Of a stretch of DNA of 64,000 nt, positions 45,630-54,220 are shown in pieces. Each line of letters starts with the position of its first letter. The stretch's first letter is position 1. The notes under the pieces were generated by a model. The model was given only the letters and a program-made list of their open reading frames with translations. It was not told the DNA's origin and did no database searches. The position numbers were made by a program, and so were the translations under genes. This stretch comes from Solidesulfovibrio aerotolerans (lineage in GTDB: Bacteria; Desulfobacterota; Desulfovibrionia; Desulfovibrionales; Desulfovibrionaceae), in contig NZ_WVUD01000010.1 of the NCBI RefSeq assembly GCF_009856865.1, positions 59,243-123,242 on the forward strand, given 5' to 3'.

Positions 45630-46841
45630 TCAGGCCAAAGAAAGCAGCAGTTCCGCCACTTTGCGGCTGTCAGCCTGGGCAGGATTGTCGTCGCGGGCCA
45701 GCGGGACGTCGAGGACTTCCACGCCCAGACGACGCAAGGCGGTAAGATCAAGGGGCGCGTCGTAGCGCCCGCCCCGGCTGTCCACGGCCACAAAGCGCAG
45801 CAAATCCTCCCGCCGGCAGGACCGCACACAGCCGGTCTCCAGGGCGGCGAGCAGGCGCGCAGTCTGCCCGGCCACGGTCAGACCGCACTGTTCGGGATCA
45901 TGGCCAAGATTGGGAATGTAGATCTTGGGACAGCCGGCGGCGACAATGGCATCGCCCACGCCCTGGGGCAGTAGATTGGCCAGCAGGCTGGAATAAAAGC
46001 TCCCATACGGGAAACAGATGACATCGGCCTGGCGGATGAGCTTGTCGGTTTTGTCCCGGATGCGGACGGTGACCGGGCTGGGGTCCTCGAGATCGGCCGT
46101 GAGCCAAAGCCTGGCAATGGGCGAATCGATGGGCGCTCCCTCTTTGCCGGTCATGCGGTGCTGGCCCATGAGCACCCGGCCGTCGGCCAGTTCGCAAGCC
46201 AGATGCAGATCGGCGTTGACAATGGGGCGCACCACGCCCCGGGCTTCGACGAGTTGCATGAAAAGGTAAATGACCGGATCGAGCATGCGGTTGTAGTTGA
46301 AATAGCCGCCGGTCAGGATGCAGTTGCCGATGCTGGCCCCGCGCAGATCGAAACTGGCGGGCCGACGCTCCTCAAAAAAACGCAGATGGGTGCGAATGAT
46401 CTTGCGCAGCGGGTCGGGCACACGCCGGATGAGCGGATCATCGCCGCTGATAAGCCGGCTCAGGCGCAGGGCCAGTTCCTCCTGGGACGCGTCCTTGGGC
46501 AGCCGGAAGGCGAAAAGCTCGAATACGGCCGGATTGCCGGTGATGGAGCGATCCGCCAGGGCCATGATCCGGTTGCGCAGATCGCCCACGGCCGGCATGG
46601 CAAAGGCCCGGCGCAAAACGGCCGAGGAGCCGCCGGAATCAAAGGGCGTGATCAAGTGGATGGAATTGGACGTGTATTCGATCAGCGTTTCGCTTAAGTG
46701 GCGCAGGGCTGTGCCGCCGCTGAAAAAAAGAATTTTCGGACCCAGTTCCGGGGCACGGCGGTACAATGCCGCCCGGGACGGGTCCGGCAACCGCACGGTC
46801 CGGGTGATGGCCACCCGGGGATAAGACTTGCTCTGTGGCAC
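45630..46841 (-). CDS. CofD-like protein of the GAK type
   Basis: A 403-residue protein with the CofD/YvcK-type nucleotide-binding fold. The glycine-rich start is KILFFSGGTALRHLSETL, then ITPFDSGGSSAVLRRAF and VGDLRNRIMAL; later VICFPYGSFYSSLLANLLPQG. CofD transfers a phospholactyl group in F420 synthesis, but this branch is annotated as a CofD-related component of the uncharacterised GAK (grasp/amphipathic/kinase) gene group. GTG 46841 is chosen because AAAGGA precedes it. The HprK-like kinase gene lies 41 bp upstream. Biochemical role unknown. Confidence 0.8.
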   Translation of the reverse strand: MPQSKSYPRVAITRTVRLPDPSRAALYRRAPELGPKILFFSGGTALRHLSETLIEYTSNSIHLITPFDSGGSSAVLRRAFAMPAVGDLRNRIMALADRSITGNPAVFELFAFRLPKDASQEELALRLSRLISGDDPLIRRVPDPLRKIIRTHLRFFEERRPASFDLRGASIGNCILTGGYFNYNRMLDPVIYLFMQLVEARGVVRPIVNADLHLACELADGRVLMGQHRMTGKEGAPIDSPIARLWLTADLEDPSPVTVRIRDKTDKLIRQADVICFPYGSFYSSLLANLLPQGVGDAIVAAGCPKIYIPNLGHDPEQCGLTVAGQTARLLAALETGCVRSCRREDLLRFVAVDSRGGRYDAPLDLTALRRLGVEVLDVPLARDDNPAQADSRKVAELLLSLA

Positions 46842-46882
46842 AACGGTTCCTTTGTCGCGGCAATACGGGAAAGGCAAACGGT

Positions 46883-47965
46883 TTAAGCGCTGCGGCCAAG
46901 GACGTCCAGACACAGGGCGGCAGCTTTGGCGAAATCGACGCCCCCGGTCAGGGCCAGCACCGGACAATCGCCGAAAAGCGCCCGATACCCGTCGTTGTCG
47001 GCCGCACATGGTCCGTTTTCAAAGAGGACGCCCAGATCCTTGGTCACGGCCGGCAGATACTCCTCCCGGCGCGACAGCGTGGTCCAGTCGGCCTGCATGG
47101 CCCCGCCGCCCGGCTTCCAGGCCAGGACCACCAGCGCTTCCAGTTTGGCGGCAAGCCGCACCCGGCCGGGTCCGAAACAGGCGGCGATGGGCACGTCGTA
47201 TTTACGTTCCAAGGCCCACAATTCCCCGCTCGGCAGTTTCGCGTAGGCCTGGCGCACCTCGTCCGGCAGCAGGCCATGCAGCCGGTCGTTGCCAAGGATA
47301 GTGCCGGGATTGACCCGGGGTGGCCGGGCAATGCCGGCAAGAGAAAGACCCTGGGCGTCGCGGCCCACCAGCGCCCGGTCGTTGGTGACGAAATCCGCTC
47401 CATGCCGCATGATTTCCAGCGCCAAAGTTGACTTGCCAGCGCCGGCAAAGCCGGAAACCGCCAGTCCCCGCTGGCCCAAGGCAACACCAGCCGCATGGAC
47501 CAGCTTGGCTCCCCGGCACAACAGCCAATCGGCAAAGCGGGCGTTGATGCAATTGGCCACCTGCTGCGGCTGCCGGGCGCACGGACCAAGGATGGCGTTG
47601 CCGGTCCGGCCGAACACCAGCCACAATCCGGTACGCCGTTTGCGCACCACCCGGCCGTCGGCCAGATCGCAGTATTCTTCCTTGGCCCCGGCCTGGCCGT
47701 GCAGGATGAAAGGCAGCGCAACGGGCGGCGACGGACCGTCGATAGCCCAGATCGTCACATCGGGTTCGCCCTGGCCGTCACCTATGAAATCACCGTAATA
47801 CCGTGTCAGTGCTTCAATGAGCGACGGGCTGTTGCTGCGCAGGCACAGGCGCACCCCGGCCAGGAGCACGTCCAGGGCATAGGGCAAGGGCACCTGACTC
47901 CCGGCAATGATGGCGGCACAGTCAACCGCTGTGGCGTCCACCGTGTGGCGTACAGTGCAAGACAT
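46883..47965 (-). CDS. HprK-related kinase (kinase B type, GAK group)
   Basis: A 360-residue protein resembling the HPr kinase fold. The P-loop is SGFAGAGKSTLALEIMRHG, followed by DFVTNDRALV where HprK has its catalytic aspartate region. HPr kinase acts on a serine of HPr, but these related kinases lack a known target. The start at 47965 is two bases after the phoU stop (TGACCATG), which implies coupling; a GTG at 47983 is the alternative. The ATP-grasp and XXXCH partners usual for the GAK group are not adjacent. Confidence 0.8.
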   Translation of the reverse strand: MSCTVRHTVDATAVDCAAIIAGSQVPLPYALDVLLAGVRLCLRSNSPSLIEALTRYYGDFIGDGQGEPDVTIWAIDGPSPPVALPFILHGQAGAKEEYCDLADGRVVRKRRTGLWLVFGRTGNAILGPCARQPQQVANCINARFADWLLCRGAKLVHAAGVALGQRGLAVSGFAGAGKSTLALEIMRHGADFVTNDRALVGRDAQGLSLAGIARPPRVNPGTILGNDRLHGLLPDEVRQAYAKLPSGELWALERKYDVPIAACFGPGRVRLAAKLEALVVLAWKPGGGAMQADWTTLSRREEYLPAVTKDLGVLFENGPCAADNDGYRALFGDCPVLALTGGVDFAKAAALCLDVLGRSA

Positions 47966-47967
47966 GG

Positions 47968-48633
47968 TCAACGCGGCTGACACTTCTGGCTCAAAACCAC
48001 GCCCTTGACAATAAAAACCAATATTTCTGCAATATTAGCCGCATGAGCGGCCATGCGCTCGAAACTGCGGCAAGCTAAAATGGCCCGGACGCCGTCTTCC
48101 GGCGAAGCCTGACATTGGGACAGAGACTGGGTGATGCAGCGCATGGCGGCCACGGCCAATTCCCGGGCCTGTTCGTCAAGACGGCAGACTTCCATGGCCG
48201 CGTCCACGTCGTCGCCGACAAAGGAGCGGGCAGCCAGGGCGTACATGGCGGCGACATGCTCGGAGAGACGCTGCAGCGTCCCGTCACAATCCCCTGGCAG
48301 CCCGGCACCGGCCAAGGCCCCTTCGGCAATGTTGACGGCCTCGTCAGCCAGACGCTCCAGGTTGATGACCGCCCGGGCATAGCCGACGATGCGGCGCAGA
48401 TCCAGGGCCACAGGCTGCTCCAGGGCCAACAGTTTGAGGCAGGCGTCGTCAATGTCGCAGGTCTGCTGGTTGATGACCCGATCCGCTTCGATGACCTGTT
48501 TGGCCATGCCGAGATCGCGTCCCAGGTAAGCGGCCACGGCCCCCTGGCGGGAGTCCTCGACTAGGCCGCACAAGGCGGTGACACGACCCTTGAGGGCCTC
48601 CAACTCGGCGTGAAAATGCGCTCTTGTTTCCAT
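47968..48633 (-). CDS. phoU: PhoU-family phosphate signalling protein
   Basis: A 221-residue all-helical protein with two PhoU repeats. Family motifs are IDDACLKLLALEQPVALDLR, INLERLADEAVNIAE and the second-repeat FERMAAHAANIAE. PhoU links the Pst transporter to phosphate sensing. It lies 73 bp downstream of pstB and directly abuts the HprK-like kinase gene, suggesting that the kinase pair is expressed with phosphate genes. Confidence 0.92.
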   Translation of the reverse strand: METRAHFHAELEALKGRVTALCGLVEDSRQGAVAAYLGRDLGMAKQVIEADRVINQQTCDIDDACLKLLALEQPVALDLRRIVGYARAVINLERLADEAVNIAEGALAGAGLPGDCDGTLQRLSEHVAAMYALAARSFVGDDVDAAMEVCRLDEQARELAVAAMRCITQSLSQCQASPEDGVRAILACRSFERMAAHAANIAEILVFIVKGVVLSQKCQPR

Positions 48634-48706
48634 AAAATAGGCTCCCGGCGTTTGGCTTTCGTCTCGATCGGCGGTGCAAGCCGTTTCTGTGCGGATGCCG
48701 CTTACG

Positions 48707-49468
48707 CTAGCCGAAGCGTCCGGTCACATAGTCTTCGGTTTGTTGCTTGGCCGGCCGGGTAAAAATGCCTTCGGTCGGGCCGACTTCGACGAGTTGGCCC
48801 ATGTAAAAAAAGGCGGTGCGATCAGAAACGCGCGCTGCCTGCTGCATGCTGTGGGTGACGATGACGATGGTGTAGTTGCGTTTCAGTTCGGCAATCAGCT
48901 CTTCGATCTTCTGGGTGGCAATGGGGTCCAGCGCCGAGGCCGGTTCGTCCATGAGCAACACTTCCGGTTCCAGAGCCACGGCCCGGGCAATGCACAGGCG
49001 CTGCTGCTGGCCACCGGACAGCCCCAGGGCCGAGTCATGCAACCGGTCTTTGACCTCGGTAAACAGTCCGGCCGCAATCAGGCTCTTTTCCACCTGGCTG
49101 GAAATGAAATTGCGATCGCTCACGCCGCCCACCCGCAGCCCATAGGCAACGTTTTCAAAGATGGTCTTGGGGAAAGGGTTGGGCTTTTGAAACACCATGC
49201 CCACCTTGCGCCGCAGTTCGACCACGTCGAGACTGGGGACGTTGACTTTCACCCCGTCCAAAAGCACGGCACCCTCGGTCCGGGTGCCGGGAATAAGGTC
49301 ATTCATGCGGTTTAAGCACCGCAGAAACGTGGATTTGCCGCAGCCCGAAGGGCCGATAAGGGCCGAGACCTGACGTTCGGGGATCTCAAGATTGATGCTT
49401 TCCAAGGCCCGAAAGCGCCCATAGTAGAAATCCAGGTTCTCGGCGGCCATTTTGACGCTATGCTGCAT
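48707..49468 (-). CDS. pstB: Phosphate ABC transporter ATP-binding protein PstB
   Basis: A 253-residue ABC ATPase energising phosphate uptake. Walker A is [20 protein letters not shown], the signature [14 protein letters not shown] and Walker [14 protein letters not shown]. The [12 protein letters not shown] and [15 protein letters not shown] motifs are specific to PstB. ATG 49468 follows AAGGA. pstS, pstC and pstA are not adjacent. Confidence 0.96.
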   Translation of the reverse strand: MQHSVKMAAENLDFYYGRFRALESINLEIPERQVSALIGPSGCGKSTFLRCLNRMNDLIPGTRTEGAVLLDGVKVNVPSLDVVELRRKVGMVFQKPNPFPKTIFENVAYGLRVGGVSDRNFISSQVEKSLIAAGLFTEVKDRLHDSALGLSGGQQQRLCIARAVALEPEVLLMDEPASALDPIATQKIEELIAELKRNYTIVIVTHSMQQAARVSDRTAFFYMGQLVEVGPTEGIFTRPAKQQTEDYVTGRFG

Positions 49469-49733
49469 GGGGCAAGCCGTCCTTGCGCGATGTGCCCGTG
49501 CGTCCCGAAGTCCGCGCCGGCCGTAACTGCTATGCCGCCCGGGCATGACGATCAGGCCATGGCTTTGTGGCAAACCGGTGACGATGGGAAAATTCGGACG
49601 GCGTATCCCCCGGACCGGGCCTTCTGCGGCGCGACAAAGGACCGCAGCCGGGACAAGGATTGGCCAACGGGAGGGCTGGGAGACACGCCAACGACCAGCC
49701 GTACTTCGGCCTGGGCAGGACAACAGGGTTCGG

Positions 49734-49949
49734 TCAACGGGGGCGACGGGAGGAGGGGGAGCGGCGGGACGCAAGGCAGGTCAACAGCAGTTCGGTCAGT
49801 TCCTCCCGGGAGGACGTGGCTGCGGCCTGGCGGCAATACTCCCTGGCCAGCCGCCCTTCGCCCAGGGACAACAGCACCGCCCGCCCGGCGTCAAGCAATT
49901 CCCGCTGTTCGGATTGAGACCAGTTCGGTGTCTCGTGGCAGTTTACCAT
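49734..49949 (-). CDS. Possible small hypothetical protein (71 aa)
   Basis: Reading from ATG 49949 gives [20 protein letters not shown] and a helical, Leu/Ala-rich middle, ending with a basic Ser/Arg tail. It has coding-like codon use but no clear ribosome site and no recognised family. The rest of the 49469-50102 stretch shows no other gene. Confidence 0.35.
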   Translation of the reverse strand: MVNCHETPNWSQSEQRELLDAGRAVLLSLGEGRLAREYCRQAAATSSREELTELLLTCLASRRSPSSRRPR

Positions 49950-50102
49950 ATGGCAAAGATGGGGCGGGAGTCCGGTGCGAGGCAAGCGACATTTCCGTGA
50001 CAAAACCGGAAATCGCCTCCCGTAAAATTAGCCATTGTAAAAAACCCCATACATGGCTTACAAATGAGAAAACAGGACACCCTGCAACCACATTGAGACG
50101 CC

Positions 50103-52052
50103 ATGTCCACGGATCGCGCCGAACCGAGCATCCCTTGTCCCGAAGCCGGCAGTTGCCAAGCCGAGCCGCCTGCCCGTGGGCCAGACGCCAGGCAAGATCC
50201 GGCGACTGCCCGATTTGAAGATATCTTTTGCCTGGATGATATCCAACGCATCCAGGACGCCTTTGCCGAGGCCGCCGACGTGGCCTCGCTTATCACCGAC
50301 CCCGCCGGACGGCCGCTGACCCGGCCCAGCAACTTCACCAGGCTTTGCGCCGACATCATTCGAAAAACCGAAGTCGGCAGGGCCAACTGTCTGCGGTCTG
50401 ACGTTTGCCTCGCAACCGGTCGTCGGGATGGACCAACTATCCGGCACTGCCTCAGTGCCGGCCTGCTTGACGGCGGCATGGCCATCTATGTTGGCCAGCG
50501 CCATATCGCCAGTTGGCTGGTGGGACAGGTTCTTGACGAATCCGCCGATACCCAGACCATTGAGAACTATGCCCGGGTCATCGGGGCCGACGAGGCCGAT
50601 TTCCGGGACGCCTTATCCCACGTGCCGCGCATGTCCCTGGCCCGATTTGAAAAAATCTGTCAGGCCCTACACCACTTTGCCAACCATCTTTCCGTATTGG
50701 CCGTGGCTAATTTTGAGCAATCGCGCCTGATCGGAGAATTGCGCCAAGCCCACAACCGGATACAGGACAGGGACCGAAACTTTGCTGAAATAATAGAGTT
50801 TTTGCCAGACCCCACCCTAGTGGTGGACGGCGAAGGCCGGGTCACATTCTGGAACAAGGCCCTGGAGAAACTGACTGGCGTGACTGCCGCCGATATGCTC
50901 GGCAAAGGTGACTACGCCTATGGCGCCGCCTTCTACGGCCGCCCGACGCCGCTTTTGCTCGATTACGCCCGGGGCGCGCTGGCCCATCCCGATCCCCGCT
51001 ACCAGGTGGCCGACATCGGCCCCCGGGAAATCATCGCCGAGGTCACACTGACCGCCCTGCCCGGCGGTCCCCGCCACGTCTGGGCCAAGGCCGTGGCCCT
51101 TTGCGACGCCACAGGCGCTGTCACCGGAGCCATCGAGGCTATCCGGGACGTGACCGAGCGCCAGCAAGCCGAGATCGCGCTGCGACGCCAGCAATCGCAA
51201 TTGGAAGCCGAGGTGGAGAACCGCACCAGTGAATTGCGCAGCCAGGCCCTGGAACTGGCCGAGGCCAATATCCGCTTAAGCGAACTCGACCGGCTCAAAT
51301 CCGCCTTTTTGTCCACGGTCTCCCATGAACTGCGTACGCCGCTCACCTCGATTCTGGGTTTTGCCAAGCTCATCGGTCGGGAGTTTAAGGAGCATTTCCA
51401 GCCTCTTTCCGGCAACAACGAGGCTCTGTCGGCCCGAGGGCGCCGCATCGCCCAGAACCTGGCCGTGGTCTATGGCGAGGCTGAACGACTGACGCGGCTT
51501 ATAAACGATGTTTTGGACATCAACCGCATCGAATCCGGCAACATGCAATGGCGCGACCGCTGCATTAATCCCGTTGCCGTGCTGGGCCAGGCAGCCCAGG
51601 CCATCAACGGACTCGTGGCCCAGCGGCCGGAAATTTCCTTTCGCTTCACCAGCGACGCAGACATCCCCCTTCTGCTCATGGACCCGGACCAACTGGCCCA
51701 GGTGGCGACCAATCTTTTGCAAAACGCGGTCAAGTTCACCGCAGCAGGGGAAGTCGTCATGGAAATCCGGCGTGAGGAGACCGGCATACTTATCGTGGTG
51801 CGCGACCAGGGCCTGGGCATCCCGGAAGATCAACTGGAATCGATCTTTGACAGATTTCATCAGGTGGGTCGCGGCGATACGGTTTCCAACCCGACCAACA
51901 AGGGCACGGGCCTGGGATTGGCCATCTGCCGCCAGATCGTGCGCCACTACGACGGGCGCATCTGGGCCGAGTCGCAACTCGGCGCGGGCAGCGCCTTTTA
52001 CGTGCGTCTGCCCGGTGCCGCCATCTGCCTGGGAGAAGCCCTCCCGGCCTGA
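50103..52052 (+). CDS. Sensor histidine kinase with PocR and PAS domains
   Basis: A 649-residue cytoplasmic-type kinase. The N-terminal PocR-like ligand domain (about 40-205) has the conserved cysteines in LCADIIRK, GRANCLRSDVC and IRHCLSAGL. A PAS domain (about 230-355), a coiled coil, the dimerisation domain with LSTVSHELRTPLTSILGF, and an ATPase domain (LLQNAVKF, VRDQGLGIP, GTGLGLAICRQIV) follow. PocR domains bind small organic ligands or metals. No response regulator is adjacent. Confidence 0.9.
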   Translation: MSTDRAEPSIPCPEAGSCQAEPPARGPDARQDPATARFEDIFCLDDIQRIQDAFAEAADVASLITDPAGRPLTRPSNFTRLCADIIRKTEVGRANCLRSDVCLATGRRDGPTIRHCLSAGLLDGGMAIYVGQRHIASWLVGQVLDESADTQTIENYARVIGADEADFRDALSHVPRMSLARFEKICQALHHFANHLSVLAVANFEQSRLIGELRQAHNRIQDRDRNFAEIIEFLPDPTLVVDGEGRVTFWNKALEKLTGVTAADMLGKGDYAYGAAFYGRPTPLLLDYARGALAHPDPRYQVADIGPREIIAEVTLTALPGGPRHVWAKAVALCDATGAVTGAIEAIRDVTERQQAEIALRRQQSQLEAEVENRTSELRSQALELAEANIRLSELDRLKSAFLSTVSHELRTPLTSILGFAKLIGREFKEHFQPLSGNNEALSARGRRIAQNLAVVYGEAERLTRLINDVLDINRIESGNMQWRDRCINPVAVLGQAAQAINGLVAQRPEISFRFTSDADIPLLLMDPDQLAQVATNLLQNAVKFTAAGEVVMEIRREETGILIVVRDQGLGIPEDQLESIFDRFHQVGRGDTVSNPTNKGTGLGLAICRQIVRHYDGRIWAESQLGAGSAFYVRLPGAAICLGEALPA

Positions 52053-52071
52053 ACCTGGACGGACCGTGACC

Positions 52072-52106
52072 GCCACGGGAGGCCGGCCGGCATCGGCTCC
52101 CGTGGC
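52072..52106. terminator. Hairpin between converging kinase and asnS genes
   Basis: GCCACGGGAG (52072-52081) pairs perfectly with CTCCCGTGGC (52097-52106) around a 15-nt loop. No T-run on either side; it may serve both converging transcripts. Confidence 0.45.
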
Positions 52107-52117
52107 TTCGCCGGGGA

Positions 52118-53506
52118 CTAAAACTCCAGATGCCTCCAGGTGCGCGGAAAGGCCATGACGTCGCGGATGTTGCCGATGCCGGTGACCAGCATAACCAACC
52201 GCTCAAAGCCCAGGCCAAAGCCGACGTGGGGCACCGTGCCGAAACGCCGGGTGTCGAGATACCACCAGTAGGCTTCCAAGGGCAGCCCCAACTCCCGGAT
52301 GCGGGCTTCCAGCCGATCCAGGCGCTCTTCGCGGGCGCTGCCGCCGACCAGTTCGCCAATGCCCGGCACCAGCACATCCATGGCCGCAACCGTTTGGCCA
52401 TCGTCGTTTTGGCGCATGTAAAACGCTTTGATATCCTTGGGATAATCATACACGATGACCGGGCGCTTGAAATGCTCCTCAGCCAGATACCGCTCGTGCT
52501 CGCTTTGCAGATCACGGCCAAAGGCCACCGGATACTGGAATTTTTTCGGGCAGGCAGCCAAAATGTCCACGGCCTCGGCATAGGGCAGGCGCACGAAGGG
52601 GTTGGCCAGCAGATTTTCCAGGGTGGCCGGCAGGGTCGGGTCCACAAACTTGGCAAACAGCCCAAAGTCCTCGGCGCACTGCTCAATGACCAGACGCACC
52701 AGATGGGTGACCAGGGATTCGGCCAGATCCATGTTGTCGGTCAGGTCGGCAAAGGCCATTTCCGGTTCAAGCATCCAGAACTCGGCGGCATGGCGCGAAG
52801 TGTCGGAGTGCTCAGCCCGAAAGGTCGGCCCGAAGGTATAGACTTGGCCCAAGGCGCAGGCCAGCGGTTCGGCCGAGAGTTGGCCCGACACGGTCAGCAT
52901 GGCTTCTTTGCCGAAAAAATCCTGGCTGATGCGCTCAGCGGCCGACAACGAGGCCGCTTCCGGTCCCAGCGACGTCACCCGGAACATCTCGCCGGCCCCT
53001 TCGCAGTCCGAGCCGGTGATGACCGGGGTGTGGACCAGGGCAAAATCGCGCGCGGCAAAATAGGCGTGGATGCCGTGGGCCAGGGCCGAGCGGATGCGCA
53101 GCATGGCCCCATATTTGTTGGTACGCGGGCGCAGATGGGCGATGGTGCGCAAAAATTCGTCGGAATGGCGCTTTTTCTGGAGCGGATAGGTTTCCGGGTC
53201 GGCCGGGCCGAGCAGTTCCAGCGCAGTGGCCCGGACCTCGTAGCGCTGGCCCTTGCCCGGGGAGGCGATCAGTTCGCCAGTGACGGCCACCGAGGCCCCG
53301 GTGCCGAGATCCTTGACCAGCGCCGCGCCAACGGCCGCGTCGTCAATGATGACCTGCAGGTTGGACAGGCAGGAGCCGTCGTTTATTTCCAGAAAAGAGA
53401 AGCCCTTGGCGTCGCGACGGGTACGCACCCAGCCCATGACGCGAATTTCGGGACAGGGGGCAGGACGGGCAAGGGCCGCTTTGACGGTGGTGCGTTGTAT
53501 GCTCAT
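52118..53506 (-). CDS. asnS: Asparaginyl-tRNA synthetase AsnS
   Basis: A class II synthetase charging tRNA-Asn. The 462-residue protein has an N-terminal OB-fold (VMGWVRTRRDAKGFSFLEIN). The class II motifs follow: FRAEHSDTSRHAAEFWMLEP (motif 2 area) and GFGLGFERLVMLVTGIGNIR (motif 3). FPRTWRHLEF at the end is typical of AsnRS and separates it from AspRS. Its ATG overlaps the stop of the upstream gene (ATGA). Confidence 0.96.
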   Translation of the reverse strand: MSIQRTTVKAALARPAPCPEIRVMGWVRTRRDAKGFSFLEINDGSCLSNLQVIIDDAAVGAALVKDLGTGASVAVTGELIASPGKGQRYEVRATALELLGPADPETYPLQKKRHSDEFLRTIAHLRPRTNKYGAMLRIRSALAHGIHAYFAARDFALVHTPVITGSDCEGAGEMFRVTSLGPEAASLSAAERISQDFFGKEAMLTVSGQLSAEPLACALGQVYTFGPTFRAEHSDTSRHAAEFWMLEPEMAFADLTDNMDLAESLVTHLVRLVIEQCAEDFGLFAKFVDPTLPATLENLLANPFVRLPYAEAVDILAACPKKFQYPVAFGRDLQSEHERYLAEEHFKRPVIVYDYPKDIKAFYMRQNDDGQTVAAMDVLVPGIGELVGGSAREERLDRLEARIRELGLPLEAYWWYLDTRRFGTVPHVGFGLGFERLVMLVTGIGNIRDVMAFPRTWRHLEF

Positions 53507-53988
53507 GGGTTGTTCCAGGTGAAGGTAAAAGGGCAGCCGGATGCGCCGGCGGCAAGGGTCGTTGGGCGCGACAATACAAGGCAGGGGCTGTAGCCGGCGG
53601 CAAAGGCTCCGTCGCGCTGGCAGGACAACCGGGTGACCAGTTCTTCCGGCAGCCCCATCTCCCGGTAGCTCTCGACGTACCGGCAGCGTGTGACCGCAAA
53701 AAAAACGCGGTCCGGGGTCTGTTGTTCGTCTTCGATGGTCAGCGCCCCGCCGCGTCGCCACAGATCGGCGACCGTGACAAAATGGGCCAGACTCGGTCCG
53801 TGCGGGGCGGCAGCGGCAAAGGCCTTGCCAGCCTCGAAAGAAGACCGGGCCACGGTTTCCTCGATTACGGCCAGGGCGGTGTCGCGGCCCAGACGTTTGG
53901 TCAGGACGGCGTAGAGGTCGGCCAGGATGGCGGCCTCGATGCGCCGTTTTTCCAGCAAGGCGACCTCTGTTTCAGGGGCATTGCCCAT
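53503..53988 (-). CDS. ATC hydrolase-like (L-2-amino-thiazoline-4-carboxylate hydrolase family) protein
   Basis: A 161-residue protein. The helical N-terminus (MGNAPETEVALLEKRRIEAA), FVTVADLWRRGGALTIE, FFAVTRCRYVESYREMGLPE and the cysteine-containing end CQRDGAFAAGYSPCL fit the L-2-amino-thiazoline-4-carboxylic acid hydrolase family, many members of which are uncharacterised. GGAG precedes ATG 53988. It is translationally coupled to asnS by a 4-bp overlap, which is functionally unexplained. Confidence 0.75.
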   Translation of the reverse strand: MGNAPETEVALLEKRRIEAAILADLYAVLTKRLGRDTALAVIEETVARSSFEAGKAFAAAAPHGPSLAHFVTVADLWRRGGALTIEDEQQTPDRVFFAVTRCRYVESYREMGLPEELVTRLSCQRDGAFAAGYSPCLVLSRPTTLAAGASGCPFTFTWNNP

Positions 53989-54220
53989 AGCTGCGTTTCT
54001 CCTTGGCCCGCACAGTGTGTCCCGGACGTCCCGCCCTTTTGCCACAACGCAGGGCCTGACCACAACCGCTTCGGCGCACCGCCGTTGGCCCGGCGGGACA
54101 TCGCCGCAGCGGTGCCACGCAGCGGTTGCTTCCCACCGGGCCAGCAGCTATATTGTCTGGCCGCGCCGCTCGGCGCGCCCAATCGCGCAAACCGCCTGTC
54201 CCACAAAAGGATGTCGCCCA

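Noticed and set aside
49580..49900. Phased repeat upstream of pstB with recurring ACGGG/ACAGG words
   Set aside because: Spacing between the words is irregular (8 to 32 bp), unlike the array at 34.6-35.1 kb.
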